64,000 nt of DNA, taken from assembly GCA_021797775.1 (NCBI GenBank), contig JAJZZC010000006.1, positions 1-64,000 on the forward strand, read 5' to 3'. The translations under genes were made by a program, and so were the position numbers. Shown here piece by piece: positions 28,843 through 39,045 of the stretch. The stretch comes from Bacillota bacterium (GTDB lineage Bacteria > Bacillota > Sulfobacillia > RBS10-35 > JAJYVN01). Below the pieces are notes generated by a model, which saw nothing but the letters and a program-made list of their open reading frames with translations, made no database searches and was not told the origin of the DNA. Numbering within the stretch: the first letter of the stretch is position 1; every line of letters starts with the position of its first letter.

Positions 28843-30413
28843 GTGGACAGGGCAGGCTGCCGGCGCGTGTGTGCCCCGTCTCGGCCGAGGCGTTCCCGCA
28901 ACGCCTGATGGCAGACCTCGCGGTCATCCAGCGGCACGCTGCCGCCGGGGCCGGGCTGGCGCGGCTCATGGCCCCGGCCCGCCACGAGGACGACATCCCC
29001 GGAGGCGGCGATCGCGAGCGCCGCCCGGATGGCGGTCTCGCGCCGCAATTCCACATGGAAGTCGGCGCCGACGGCGCGCAGGCCGTCGGCCACGCGCGCG
29101 GCAATACGCTCCGGCGGCTCTGCGTAGGGGTCGTCGGTGGTGAGAAACACCTGGTCGGCCAAACGGCCGGCGACGGCGCCCATGCGGACGCGTTTGTCGT
29201 CGTCCCCGTCCTCGCCCTTGCAGCCGAACACCAGCAGCAGGCGGCCGGCGCAGCGTTCACGCGCAGCCTCCAGCGCGCAGCGCAGGCCATGCGGGTTATG
29301 AGCGAAATCGACCAGCACGGCAAAGTCCTGGCCACAGGCCACAGGTTCCAGTCGGCCGGGCACGGGCGGCATGCCCGCCAGCCCATCGGCCGCCGCGGCC
29401 GCCGACACGCCGTTGACCAGGGCCGCCGTCAGCGCCGCCAGGGCGTTGCGCGCGTTGTGCAATCCGGCGAAGGGCAGCGGCACCGCCCCGGCGCCCAGGC
29501 GCCCGCAGTAACGCAGTGTGCAATGGCCGTCCGCCCTCGCCTCCACATCGCCCTGCACGTCGACGCCCCGCTGCAACCCACAGGTGACGACGGTGCGCTG
29601 CCCGCGCACCAGGCGCGCCAGGAGGCGCCCGGCCGGTCGGTCCGCGCAGATCACAGCCGCCGCGGGGTGCCGCTTGGAGCCCGTTCGGGGTGCGAAGAGG
29701 CGGCGCTTGGCGGCGAAGTAGGCCATGGGGTTCCCGTGATAGTCCAGGTGGTCGCGGCTGAGGTTGGTGAAAATGGCCGTGTCCACCTCGACGCCCTCCA
29801 GCCGGGCCTGGCTCAGCGCGTGGGAGCTGGCCTCCAGCGCGACCCCGTGCAGGCCCTGGGCGACCCCGTCCGCCAGGAGTTCGTGTAGGCGCACGGGGTC
29901 GGGGGTGGTCAGCGGCGCCGGCATCTCGGTCTGGCCCAGCCGGTAGCACACGGTGCCGATGAGCCCGAGCGGCCGCGCCGCGGCCCCGAAGATGGCGTGC
30001 AGCATGAAAGCGGTCGTCGTCTTGCCATTGGTGCCGGTGACGGCCAGCACCAGCAGCCGCCGGTCGGGATAGCCGTAGAAGGCGCGCGCGCAGTGGGCCA
30101 GCGCCGCGCGCGCGTCGGGCACCTCCAACTGGGGTACCGCGGCGTGCTCGGGCAGATAGCGTTCGACCAGCAGCGCCGCGGCGCCGCGACGGACAGCCAC
30201 CGCGGCCCACCGGTGGCCGTCCTCCCGACCACCAGGCAGGCAGGCGAACAGCCTGCCCGGCCGGACCTGGTCGGTATGGGACGCGATGCCGGTCAGGGGC
30301 CGCGGCTCGATTCCGTGGACCCGGCAATAGGGGAGGGCGGCCGCGAGCCGGCCGAGCTCTCGGATACCGGTCCCCGCCGTCTGGGTCACCGGTGCGGGCA
30401 GCGGCAGAGACAC
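28836..30413 (-). CDS. murE: MurE-like UDP-N-acetylmuramoyl-tripeptide synthetase
   Basis: LAVTGTNGKTTTAFMLHAIF, TTPDPVRLHELLADGV, ALEASSHALSQARLEGVEVDTAIFTNLSRDHLDYHGNPMAYFAAKRRLF, LVDFAHNPHGLRCALEAAR, LVAGRGHEPRQ. Confidence 0.9.
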   Translation of the reverse strand: MSLPLPAPVTQTAGTGIRELGRLAAALPYCRVHGIEPRPLTGIASHTDQVRPGRLFACLPGGREDGHRWAAVAVRRGAAALLVERYLPEHAAVPQLEVPDARAALAHCARAFYGYPDRRLLVLAVTGTNGKTTTAFMLHAIFGAAARPLGLIGTVCYRLGQTEMPAPLTTPDPVRLHELLADGVAQGLHGVALEASSHALSQARLEGVEVDTAIFTNLSRDHLDYHGNPMAYFAAKRRLFAPRTGSKRHPAAAVICADRPAGRLLARLVRGQRTVVTCGLQRGVDVQGDVEARADGHCTLRYCGRLGAGAVPLPFAGLHNARNALAALTAALVNGVSAAAAADGLAGMPPVPGRLEPVACGQDFAVLVDFAHNPHGLRCALEAARERCAGRLLLVFGCKGEDGDDDKRVRMGAVAGRLADQVFLTTDDPYAEPPERIAARVADGLRAVGADFHVELRRETAIRAALAIAASGDVVLVAGRGHEPRQPGPGGSVPLDDREVCHQALRERLGRDGAHTRRQPALSTR

Positions 30414-30585
30414 CTTTTGCCACCTCCGTGGCCGTCGGCGCCCTGATCCGTGGCGCCGGCCAGGCGATTCGCGGCGTCATGCTATGTGGGGTGTGAGGTG
30501 GTAGAGCCTGGTCCCCACTGGGCGCGCGGGTGCTGGCCGCGGCTCGCACACCGTGCGCCGCGCATACTAGGCCGGGTGATGCCGC

Positions 30586-31320
30586 GTGCGCGTGGCTGTC
30601 GTCGGGGGCACGGGTCGTCTCGGATCGGTGGTGGCTTGGCGGCTCGCCGAGCGGGGGCACCATGTGATCATCGGTTCCCGCTCGGCTGAACAAGCAGTGA
30701 ACGCGGCGGGCTTGGCCGGTGCTCTGGTGCAAGGAGGCGCGCCCGTGGAGGGGGCGCGCAACCCCGACGCGGTCCGGCATGCGGAACTCGTGGTCTTGAC
30801 CGTGCCGGCCTGCGGGCACCGTGAGGTCCTGCGTGCCATCGCGCCGCACGTCCGGGGGCGCGTCGTCGTCGATACCTGCGTCTGCCACCACCATGCGCGG
30901 CCCGGGGTTTGGGTCGGACCAGCGGAGGGATCCGCCGCCCTGCGGGTGCGGCGCGCGCTGCCGCCCACGGCCGCTGTGGCCGCCACGCTGCACGCCGTCT
31001 CGTCGCGCACCCTGCGCGACCCGGCGCGCTTTCCTCCAGGGGACGTGCCGGTCGCCGCCGATGGCCCGGCCTCCCTGCAAGCCGCGGCACATCTACTAGA
31101 CGAACTCGGGTTGCCGTGGGTCGATGCGGGTGGACTGGAGGTCGCGGCGGTGCTGGAGAACCTGGCCGCGCTCCTCGCCGCCCTCTCCGACCGCCACGGG
31201 GTGCATCGCCCCGCCGCACGGTTTCTCGGCCTACCCGCCGGTGGCTCAAAGCCGGCCGCCGACGGGGATCGGCCGCCGGCTTTGAGCCACCGAGGATGGC
31301 CCCCCTCGCCGCGCGCCTGA
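30586..31320 (+). CDS. NADPH:F420 oxidoreductase-like (NpdG/F420_oxidored family)
   Basis: MRVAVVGGTGRLGSVVAWRLAERGHHVIIGSRSAEQA, LVVLTVPACGHREVL, VVVDTCVCHHH, LLDELGLPWVDAGGLEVAAVLENLAALL. Confidence 0.75.
   Translation: MRVAVVGGTGRLGSVVAWRLAERGHHVIIGSRSAEQAVNAAGLAGALVQGGAPVEGARNPDAVRHAELVVLTVPACGHREVLRAIAPHVRGRVVVDTCVCHHHARPGVWVGPAEGSAALRVRRALPPTAAVAATLHAVSSRTLRDPARFPPGDVPVAADGPASLQAAAHLLDELGLPWVDAGGLEVAAVLENLAALLAALSDRHGVHRPAARFLGLPAGGSKPAADGDRPPALSHRGWPPSPRA
31239..31292. repeat. Perfect 18-bp inverted repeat with extra inner stem inside the 3' end of the NpdG-like ORF
   Basis: CGGTGGCTCAAAGCCGGC ... GCCGGCTTTGAGCCACCG; inner GCCGA/TCGGC. Confidence 0.85.
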
Positions 31321-31822
31321 GCGCGTGGTGGTGCAACGGACGGTAGCGGCCGGGCCGCGGTTCGTCCATCACGTGGCCGGGGGACAGGTGCATCCGGATG
31401 CGCTCATGCATATGCTGTAGTGGCGCGCGAACCCGGTCGGGGCGGGCGCCGCGCGGGTGACGGCACGCGACGTGGCACCTTCCTGATCTTAGGAACAACG
31501 ACGGGCATCGCTGCCCAGTGCATGTACGTTCACCGCAGTAAAACGCCTCTTGCCATCGTCATGACCACCTATTCACTACCTCCCTCCGCCACCACACGCT
31601 GCCAACGCTAAGGGCGGTGCTACGGGGCGCCGCAGCGGACCCGGTGTGCGGGCAGCGGCCGACGCGTAGCGGCGGGGGCCCCGCGCCCGGGATCGGTGTG
31701 CGCCTCACCCCCCGCGCGTGTGTGGGCCGCCGTTGCGCCGCTCTGACCCTGGTGGTAGCGTGCGAGACGGGTGGCGTCGAGTCGCGGCTCCACCCGCTGG
31801 GCCCGTCGTCGGAGGTGCAGCG

Positions 31823-33457
31823 GTGGAGGCCGGCCTTACGCGCGAGCCGGATCGCGAGGTTTCCGTCTACGACACGACCCTGCGCGACGGGACGCAGCAG
31901 GTGGGCATCTCCCTGTCGTTGCAGGACAAGCTCGACCTGCTGCAGCGCGCATCCGCCTTTGGGGTCGACTACGTGGAGGGCGGATCGCCCGGCAGCAACC
32001 CCAAGGACATGGAGTTCTTCCGCGCTGCCCGGCGCCTGCCCCTGGAGGCGCGCTTGGTGGCTTTTGGGCCCACGCGGCGCGCGGGCGTGCGCGTGGGGGA
32101 GGACCCCGGCGTGCGCGCGCTGCTGGATGCCGGCACGCCCGCGGTCGACATCGTGGGCAAGACTTGGGAACTGCACGTCCGCGAGGCGCTGGGCACCACG
32201 CGCCAGGAGAACCTGGCCATGATCGCGGAGACCGTGGCCGCACTGAAGGCACACGGCCGCGAGGTCCTCTTCGACGCCGAGCACTTCTTTGACGGCTGCG
32301 CCGACGACCCCGAGTACGCCCTGGCCAGCGTGCGGGCGGCCGCCGAGGCGGGCGCGGACTGGATCATCCTCTGCGACACCAATGGGGGCAGCCTGCCTGA
32401 GCACGTAGGCCGCTGGACGGCGCGTGCGTTGGCCGCGGTGGGGCGCCGCGTGGGCATCCACACCCACGACGACGGGGGGCTTGCCGTGGCCAACGCCCTG
32501 GCCGCCCTGGCCGAGGGCGCGCGCCAGGTGCAGGGGACATGGAACGGCTATGGCGAGCGCTGCGGCAACGTCAATCTCTGCACCTTGCTGCCTGACATGG
32601 TGCTAAAGGCCGGCTACCGCTGCAGGGCGGCCGTGGCGCTTCCCGAGTTGACGGCCCTCTCCCGCGCCGTCAGCGAGGTCTGCAACCTGCCGCTGGCGCC
32701 CGGGGCGCCGTACGTGGGGCCCAACGCCTTTGCGCACAAGGGCGGCATCCATGTCAGCGCCGTGACGCGCAACAGCCGGACCTACGAGCACGTGCCGCCC
32801 GAGTCCGTGGGCAACGCGCGCGAGGTCGTGGTCTCCGAGCTCGCGGGGCGCAGCAACCTGGCGTACAAGGTGCTCGAGATGGGCGTGGGCGGGCTGAGCG
32901 AGGTGGATCGGCAGCGCCTGCTGGAGCGCGTCAAGCAACTGGAGTTTGAGGGTTACCAGTTTGAGGGCGCTGAGGCCAGCTTCGAGCTACTGGCACGGCG
33001 CATGCTGGCCTCGTACCGCCCCTTCTTCCGGCCACTGCGCTATTCGGTCTCCGTGTGGCGCGGCACGGGCCCCGAGCCGGAGGTCGAGGCGACCGTGCGC
33101 GTCGCCGTGGAGGGCGGGGTCTTCCACACGGCGGCCGACGGCGATGGTCCGGTCAACGCGCTGGACAGCGCCCTGCGCAAGGCGCTGCACGGACCATACC
33201 CGCAACTGGCGGACATGCGGCTCTGTGACTACAAGGTCCGTGTCATCGATGGGCGGGAAGGCACCGCTTCGCGCGTGCGGGTGCTCATCTCCACCGACGG
33301 CCCCGACGGCCGTTGGACGACCGTGGGGGTCTCGCACAACATCCTCGACGCCAGTTGGCTGGCGCTGGTGGACAGCGTGGAGTACGGCCTTTGGCGCCAC
33401 AGGGCGCGCCAGGCCGGGGGGATGCCACCGGCAGCGATGGCCTCTGGCGGCGCGTAG
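31823..33457 (+). CDS. cimA: (R)-citramalate synthase (CimA/LeuA-like)
   Basis: VYDTTLRDGTQQVGISLSLQDKLDLL, VDYVEGGSPGSNPKD, CDTNGGSLPEHV, GIHTHDDGGLAVANALAAL, GTWNGYGERCGNVNLCTLLPDM, AFAHKGGIHVSAV; GGAGGTG then GTG start. Confidence 0.93.
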   Translation: MEAGLTREPDREVSVYDTTLRDGTQQVGISLSLQDKLDLLQRASAFGVDYVEGGSPGSNPKDMEFFRAARRLPLEARLVAFGPTRRAGVRVGEDPGVRALLDAGTPAVDIVGKTWELHVREALGTTRQENLAMIAETVAALKAHGREVLFDAEHFFDGCADDPEYALASVRAAAEAGADWIILCDTNGGSLPEHVGRWTARALAAVGRRVGIHTHDDGGLAVANALAALAEGARQVQGTWNGYGERCGNVNLCTLLPDMVLKAGYRCRAAVALPELTALSRAVSEVCNLPLAPGAPYVGPNAFAHKGGIHVSAVTRNSRTYEHVPPESVGNAREVVVSELAGRSNLAYKVLEMGVGGLSEVDRQRLLERVKQLEFEGYQFEGAEASFELLARRMLASYRPFFRPLRYSVSVWRGTGPEPEVEATVRVAVEGGVFHTAADGDGPVNALDSALRKALHGPYPQLADMRLCDYKVRVIDGREGTASRVRVLISTDGPDGRWTTVGVSHNILDASWLALVDSVEYGLWRHRARQAGGMPPAAMASGGA

Positions 33458-33795
33458 GCCGCAAGGAGCCGCGAAATATTAGTTTGAGCCCGGGCGTGGC
33501 CGGAATGCGAAGTTCCCAGCGACTCTCCCCAGGAGAACCGGTTCGGGGTCTCGCGTGCCAGTCCAAGGCCAGACGCGCTGAACTTGTCCTCTCCGCCCCA
33601 ACGTGTCAGCTCCCGGCGCGAGGTCAAGGTCCAGCATCCCGACGGTACCATCGTGCACCGCCCGCCGCTTGTCAACCGAGGAGCTTTGATGATGCGCGGC
33701 TCCTAAGCGCGCGTCAGGCGCGGCCCTGCCGGCGGGCGTGCGGTCGCGGGCCCCACGCCCGCCTTGCCTGCGCCCTTTTCGCCGTCCCGCGGAGG

Positions 33796-33839
33796 GCTGC
33801 TGGGAAGGGCGCCGCGCCGGAGGCGCCCTTCCCAGCAGC
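33796..33839. repeat. Perfect 18-bp hairpin, intergenic, no T-tract
   Basis: GCTGCTGGGAAGGGCGCC-gcgccgga-GGCGCCCTTCCCAGCAGC. Confidence 0.8.
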
Positions 33840-34329
33840 GCCCCCACCCCAAAGGCCAGGCCGGCCCGACCGGCACGGCTTCCCCCGCGGGATGATGTGG
33901 ACGACCGTTCCGCGTCCATGGCGTTTTCTTCCCGACCGCCAGAGCGGCCAGTTTCCTGCTCGACGCTTCCTGCTTCACGGGAGTCCCCCATGCCGGCGGG
34001 GCCCGGCGCCACGCGGCATGAACAAGGCGGGACCGGCTCGCGCGCCGCCGTCTAGTAGGTCACTGCGGACACACCGACTACCGGCAGTGGTGTCTGGCGG
34101 CCTTTTTCGCAGGAGCGAGCCTGCGGCAGCGGGTCTTACCGGCTCCTCCACAGGCGTCTACTGTCTCCGGGGAACTCCCGGCGACGAGCCCAGCCTCGGA
34201 CCTGTTCGAGCGCTCTGTGTTCTTACGTGCCGGACGCTTCTTCCCGGCACAGCCACCAAAACACAGGTTTTCAAGGTGCCAGCAGTTGGCGACCCTCAGC
34301 GAGGGGGGCCATCCGGGTGGTGTCCGCCG

Positions 34330-34539
34330 TTACCACTTCTGGTTGGATGCCGCGCGGCGGAGCACGTCGATCCAGACGACGGCCAGCACCAGCACGAACG
34401 CCAACAGGCCGTCCCATGCGCCCAGCGGGCGCGCCAGTACGCCCACGATCAGAAACGCGACCAGCAAACCGACAAGCTGCAGGGAGCCGCCCACGAAGAA
34501 GCGCCACAGATAGCGCCCGAAATCCGCGAAGACCTTCAC
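34330..34539 (-). CDS. Small membrane protein
   Basis: GTG start overlapping upstream stop by GTGA; 'RYLWRFFVGGSLQLVGLLVAFLIVGVLARPLGAWDGLLAFVLVLAVVWIDVL'. Confidence 0.55.
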   Translation of the reverse strand: MKVFADFGRYLWRFFVGGSLQLVGLLVAFLIVGVLARPLGAWDGLLAFVLVLAVVWIDVLRRAASNQKW

Positions 34540-35276
34540 GCCTTCACCCCCGCAGGGAGCGTACCCTGGGCTTCTCGCTGCCGGCGAAGCGTCACCACGG
34601 CGACCCAGCTCAGCGCGAGGTTGCCGATCGCGAGCCACAGCAGGGAGGCGTCACTTCCCCACCAGGGAATGCCCAGCGCTTCGCCGAGCCAGAAGGTCCC
34701 GAAGGTCGTCAGCATGATCCCGACCACGTACTTGAGCACCACGTCGGGCACCTTGGCCAGGGGGCCGCGCGCCGCCACGGCGCCGAGTACCACCAGCACG
34801 CAGGCCGCGACTGCCCCGAGGATCGCGGAGCGCAAGGCGGCACCGGCCGTCCCCACCGCCAGGACAATGAAGACGACCTCGGCGCCCTCCAGGAGGACGC
34901 CGTTGAAGGCGGTGGCGAACGCTAACTGGGGCGATGCCGACTCCGGCTCGTGGTGCCCACCCGCCGGCCGTGTGCGCGACAGGCGGAAGGTCGCCTTGGC
35001 CAGCCACTTGACGCCGAAGAGGACCAGCAACGCCCCGACAACCGCGCGCAATGCGGCCAGAGGGACCAGGTGCAGCAGCGCGAGCCCCAGCACCGCGACC
35101 GCGGCCACGAGGATCGCCGCGGCCGACGCCGTACCGAGCAACGCGCTGCGCCACCCCGCAAGGCCGGCCGCCGCTATGACGATGATCGCCGCCTCCACGA
35201 ACTCCACGAGGGCACCCCCGAACGACGCCGCGGCGAACCCCCACTCCACTTTCCAGATCCCCCCCTGGTCGGGCAT
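34536..35276 (-). CDS. Polytopic membrane protein (COG4280-like)
   Basis: 'WGFAAASFGGALVEFVEAAIIVIAAAGLAGWRSALLG...FATAFNGVLLEGAEVVFIVLAVGTAG'; two related halves. Confidence 0.72.
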   Translation of the reverse strand: MPDQGGIWKVEWGFAAASFGGALVEFVEAAIIVIAAAGLAGWRSALLGTASAAAILVAAVAVLGLALLHLVPLAALRAVVGALLVLFGVKWLAKATFRLSRTRPAGGHHEPESASPQLAFATAFNGVLLEGAEVVFIVLAVGTAGAALRSAILGAVAACVLVVLGAVAARGPLAKVPDVVLKYVVGIMLTTFGTFWLGEALGIPWWGSDASLLWLAIGNLALSWVAVVTLRRQREAQGTLPAGVKA

Positions 35277-35640
35277 GTCGGCCCGAGCTGGCTGGGTCCT
35301 TTTGCGGCGTACCCCACCAAGGGCCCGCCTGTGACCGTACGCCCATGAGGCGCTGCCCACGGATGGCCGGCGCGCTTGGCACACGGCATGCGCCGTCGAG
35401 GCGCCCTCGGCGCCCGTCGCCTCGCCGCGACCCCGCGTGCAAGCAAACCCGCACCGGGGAACGGGTTTCTCCGGGGCACTCGCCCTTGCCTGCCGCAGCT
35501 CAAACGAGCGGAGGGTTGGATCGTGGACAAGTGAAGCACGATGCCCACGACGCCGCGACACCGGCGCATCCCCCGGTGGGCACGGCCGCGGGCGTTCGTC
35601 GCGGGGGTGTCCGCGGCGGCCCCGTTGGGCGTCCCGCCCG

Positions 35641-36132
35641 TCAGCGCGTGCCGCGCATGTGGTGGTATACGACCTGGAAGCCGAGAGAACGCCAGAAGGC
35701 CATGGCCGTGTGGTTGTGAGGCAGGACGTCCAGTTCCACGTGGGAGCAGCCACGGGCAACGAGGTAGTCGCGGGCGCGGGCGTAGAGCGCCCGCCCGCAG
35801 CCGCGGCGGCGCCAGGGGGCGAAGACGGTGAACTCGACGATGTAGCCGACAAGGCGCTCCGGGTCGAGCCAGTCGCGGTCGATTCGGACCATGACCAGCC
35901 CGACGAGGTCTGCCCCCGTCCGGCCCCAGAAGGTGTGACGCACGCGACCTTCGTCCTCGCCCAGCCTGGCGAGGTAGTGGGCGTGCCAGGCGGGGTGGGG
36001 GATAACGCCCAGGTCTTTCCAATAGGCAAACAGACGGCGCGATAGCTCCGGATCCTCCACATCGACCGGCTCGAGGGTCAGATCCGTCGGTCGCACCCCC
36101 GTCAGCAAATCTCGGCGTGAAGAAACCCCCAA
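35641..36132 (-). CDS. GNAT-family N-acetyltransferase
   Basis: VEFTVFAPWRRRGCGRALYARARDYLVARGCSHVELDVLPHNHTAMAFWRSLGFQVVYHHM. Confidence 0.85.
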   Translation of the reverse strand: MGVSSRRDLLTGVRPTDLTLEPVDVEDPELSRRLFAYWKDLGVIPHPAWHAHYLARLGEDEGRVRHTFWGRTGADLVGLVMVRIDRDWLDPERLVGYIVEFTVFAPWRRRGCGRALYARARDYLVARGCSHVELDVLPHNHTAMAFWRSLGFQVVYHHMRGTR

Positions 36133-36812
36133 CCGGCGAGCACACAGGGCGGGGCAGGCTTCGGCGGTACCCGCGCGAGTCCTCGCGGACGGCGCCCCGG
36201 GTCAGCATGGCGTCGTTCGCGTTGGCCGCGTCCGCCCTGCGGGGTGGCGGCGTCGTCCGCAGCGAGGCTGCCGCGCGACGGGGGGGACCACCTGGACGCC
36301 CAGGATGCCGCGCGCTGGCTTCCGAACGCCCCTCTGCTGGCCGATGCTCGCCACCGCGATCGCTCATGCCCGGAATCACCCGCCGCACCGCTCCTCGGCG
36401 GAGAACGGCATGGCCTCCGGCCTTGGCTCGGCACAGCCATCGACATCGGGCGGGTACGGGCTGCTGCCCGGTCCACGGGTCCCCCCGGCAAGACCAGGAA
36501 TCCCGCTCAAGGCCGCCCACCGCACGGTCCGCGGGTACCTGTGCGGTTAGCGGCGTCAACACCCCATGTCTTTGTGGATCGGTGGCGTTCCTACGGCGGG
36601 CATGGCCATACATGCTGGCGCGCGCTTCACCGAAGGCTGACGTTGGGTCCCCGCCCTTGGATGGCCCCCGCGACCCCGGGGCGCAAAGCCACGGCGGCCC
36701 CGCTCCCTGCTCGGCACCGGTCGCGGCAGGCTTGTGCCGGGTCGCTGCCGCGGGGTAGAGTGGCCTGCGCGGCCCCCATCGCTGGCCGGGGAAGGGACCA
36801 GGTGAGGCCCCC

Positions 36813-37712
36813 GTGGGGCAGGAGACGTCATCCATCCATCGGGTTTCCGGGGTGTCCCGCCCCGCGGTTGCTGACGGGCCGGCCCTTGCCTGGGGCAGCC
36901 GTACCTTCGTGATGGGCGTCGTGAACGCCACGCCCGACTCCTTCTCCGGAGACGGTTGCGGGGACGACGTGGAGGCCGCCGTGGCTCGCGGGCTGGCCCA
37001 CGTCGCCGCTGGCGCAGCCATTCTGGACGTAGGGGGCGAGTCCACCCGGCCGGGGGCGGTGCCGGTACCCGCGGACGTCGAGGCGGCCCGGGTGCTGCCC
37101 GTGGTGGCCGCCCTGCGCCAGCGCACTGGCGTGCCGATCTCCGTGGACACCTACAAGCCGGAGGTCGCGGACGCGGCATTGCAGGCGGGGGCATCCATCA
37201 TCAACGATGTGTGCGGCCTGCGCGAGCGCTCGCGCATGGCCGAGATCGCGGTGGCCCACGGGGCTGCGCTGCTCATCATGCACAGCCGTCAGGCGGCCCC
37301 GTCGGTCGATGCCCTCGGTGGCATGTATCCCGAGGTCCCGTACGCGGACCTGGTCGGCGAGATCGTGTGCGAGTTGCGCGCCGCCGCCGGACGCGCGATG
37401 GCGGTGGGGCTGGCGCGAAAGGCCATCTGGCTCGACCCGGGCCTCGGTTTCGGCAAGACACCCGCACAGAGCCTGGAGGTGCTGCGCCGCCTGCGCGAGC
37501 TGCACCTGGGCCACCCGCTGGTCATCGGCCCGTCGCGCAAGTCCTTCATCGGCCGCGTGGTCGAGGAGCCGCCGTCGCGGCGCGATCCGGGCACGGCCGC
37601 CGCGGTCGCGCTCTGCGTCGCCGGCGGTGCCGACGCCGTGCGCGTTCACAACGTGACGATGATGGTTCCCGTCGCCCGTGTGGCCGATGCCGTCGTCCGG
37701 GGCTGGCCCTGA
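36813..37712 (+). CDS. folP: Dihydropteroate synthase
   Basis: VMGVVNATPDSFSGDG, AILDVGGESTRPGA, ISVDTYKPEVADAALQAGASIINDVCGL, LDPGLGFGKTPAQSLEVL, GPSRKSFIG. Confidence 0.95.
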   Translation: MGQETSSIHRVSGVSRPAVADGPALAWGSRTFVMGVVNATPDSFSGDGCGDDVEAAVARGLAHVAAGAAILDVGGESTRPGAVPVPADVEAARVLPVVAALRQRTGVPISVDTYKPEVADAALQAGASIINDVCGLRERSRMAEIAVAHGAALLIMHSRQAAPSVDALGGMYPEVPYADLVGEIVCELRAAAGRAMAVGLARKAIWLDPGLGFGKTPAQSLEVLRRLRELHLGHPLVIGPSRKSFIGRVVEEPPSRRDPGTAAAVALCVAGGADAVRVHNVTMMVPVARVADAVVRGWP

Positions 37713-39042
37713 GTTGGACGGGGCCGAGGTGTCCCCCCAGGCCGGCGCGTCGGCGGAGTACGATGGTTTCGAGGCGCTCCTGCCCCTGGCGGATAAGGAG
37801 CGCGCTGGCGCGGCCGCCTTGGGCTGGAACCACCGCCGCATGCGCCGTCTGCTCGGCCGTCTCGGCGATCCCCACCTCGCCATGCGCTGCACGCTGGTGG
37901 CGGGCAGCAAGGGCAAGGGTTCCACCGCCGTGATGCTGGCTGAGGCGCTCGTGGCCTCCGGCCGCCGGACCGGGCTCTACACCCAACCCCACCTGGCGCG
38001 CTACGCCGAGCGGGTCCGGGTGGGCGGGCGCCCCCTGCGCGAGCTGGCGCCCGAACGGGCGCGCGCGCTGCTGAGGGCGGTCCTCGGGGCCACGCCGGGC
38101 CCGGTCACCGCGTTCGAGGCCGCGACCGCCATGGCGATCCTGGCCTTTGCCGAGGAAGGCGCGTCCGATGCGGTGCTGGAGGTAGGGTTCGGCGGTCGGC
38201 TCGACGCAACCGCGGAGAGCGAGCCGGCGCTGGTGCTGCTGACGGCGCTGGAGCGCGAGCACGTGGATGTCCTGGGCCCGACGTTGGCGGCGGTCGCCTC
38301 CAGCGAACTCGCGCTGCTGCGTTACGGTCGTGCCTGCCGCAGTGCGGCGCAGGCGGAGGAGGTCCTGCGCCTGCTGTGGGCGCGTGCCCGTGCGCAGGGC
38401 GCCGACACCGCTTTGGTCACGCCGCCGGAGCCCCTGGGCCCCAGCCGGGTGCGGCTCCAGACACCCGGTGGGCACGTGATGGAGGCCACCCTGGGACTGC
38501 CGGGCTTGTACCAGCAGGGCAACGCCGCTCTGGCGGCGGCGGGGGCTGAGGTGCTGGGGCTGGCGCCGGCCGCCATCGCCGCCGGCCTGGCCGCGGCGCG
38601 CTGGCCCGGGCGCTTCGAGCGGGTGGCGCGGCGGCCCGATGTTGTGCTTGACGGGGCCCACACGCCGGGTTCGGCCCGCGCCCTCGCGGCCGCTTTGGCC
38701 GCGGCCTATCCCGGGCGGCGCGCCGCGGTAGTGGTAGGCATGCTGGAGGATAAGGACGCCGCGGGGTTTGCCGCCGCGCTAGGGCGGTGCGCCGCGTCCG
38801 TCTGGCCTGTCGCGCCGCGCCATCCGCGCGCCATGGCCACGGCCCGGGTAGCGGCGGCCTGGGGGATCTCCGCTGTGGGCGGGCCCCCGCCGCGTCACGC
38901 CGGCTCGCTCGCCGCCGCCCTGGATGGCGCTCGGGCGGCGGCCGGACCCGCGGGCCTCTGCGTCGTGACCGGAAGTCTGCACCTGGTGGCCGAAGCCCGC
39001 GCGTGGCTCGGTCTGCCTCCGTGCCCGCCGGGAACGATGTAG
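37678..39042 (+). CDS. folC: Folylpolyglutamate synthase/dihydrofolate synthase
   Basis: LVAGSKGKGSTAVMLAEALVASGRRTGLYTQPHL, VLEVGFGGRLDAT, VVLDGAHTPGSARALAAAL; overlaps folP 3' end, true start may be slightly internal. Confidence 0.92.
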   Translation: MWPMPSSGAGPELDGAEVSPQAGASAEYDGFEALLPLADKERAGAAALGWNHRRMRRLLGRLGDPHLAMRCTLVAGSKGKGSTAVMLAEALVASGRRTGLYTQPHLARYAERVRVGGRPLRELAPERARALLRAVLGATPGPVTAFEAATAMAILAFAEEGASDAVLEVGFGGRLDATAESEPALVLLTALEREHVDVLGPTLAAVASSELALLRYGRACRSAAQAEEVLRLLWARARAQGADTALVTPPEPLGPSRVRLQTPGGHVMEATLGLPGLYQQGNAALAAAGAEVLGLAPAAIAAGLAAARWPGRFERVARRPDVVLDGAHTPGSARALAAALAAAYPGRRAAVVVGMLEDKDAAGFAAALGRCAASVWPVAPRHPRAMATARVAAAWGISAVGGPPPRHAGSLAAALDGARAAAGPAGLCVVTGSLHLVAEARAWLGLPPCPPGTM

Positions 39043-39045
39043 CCC

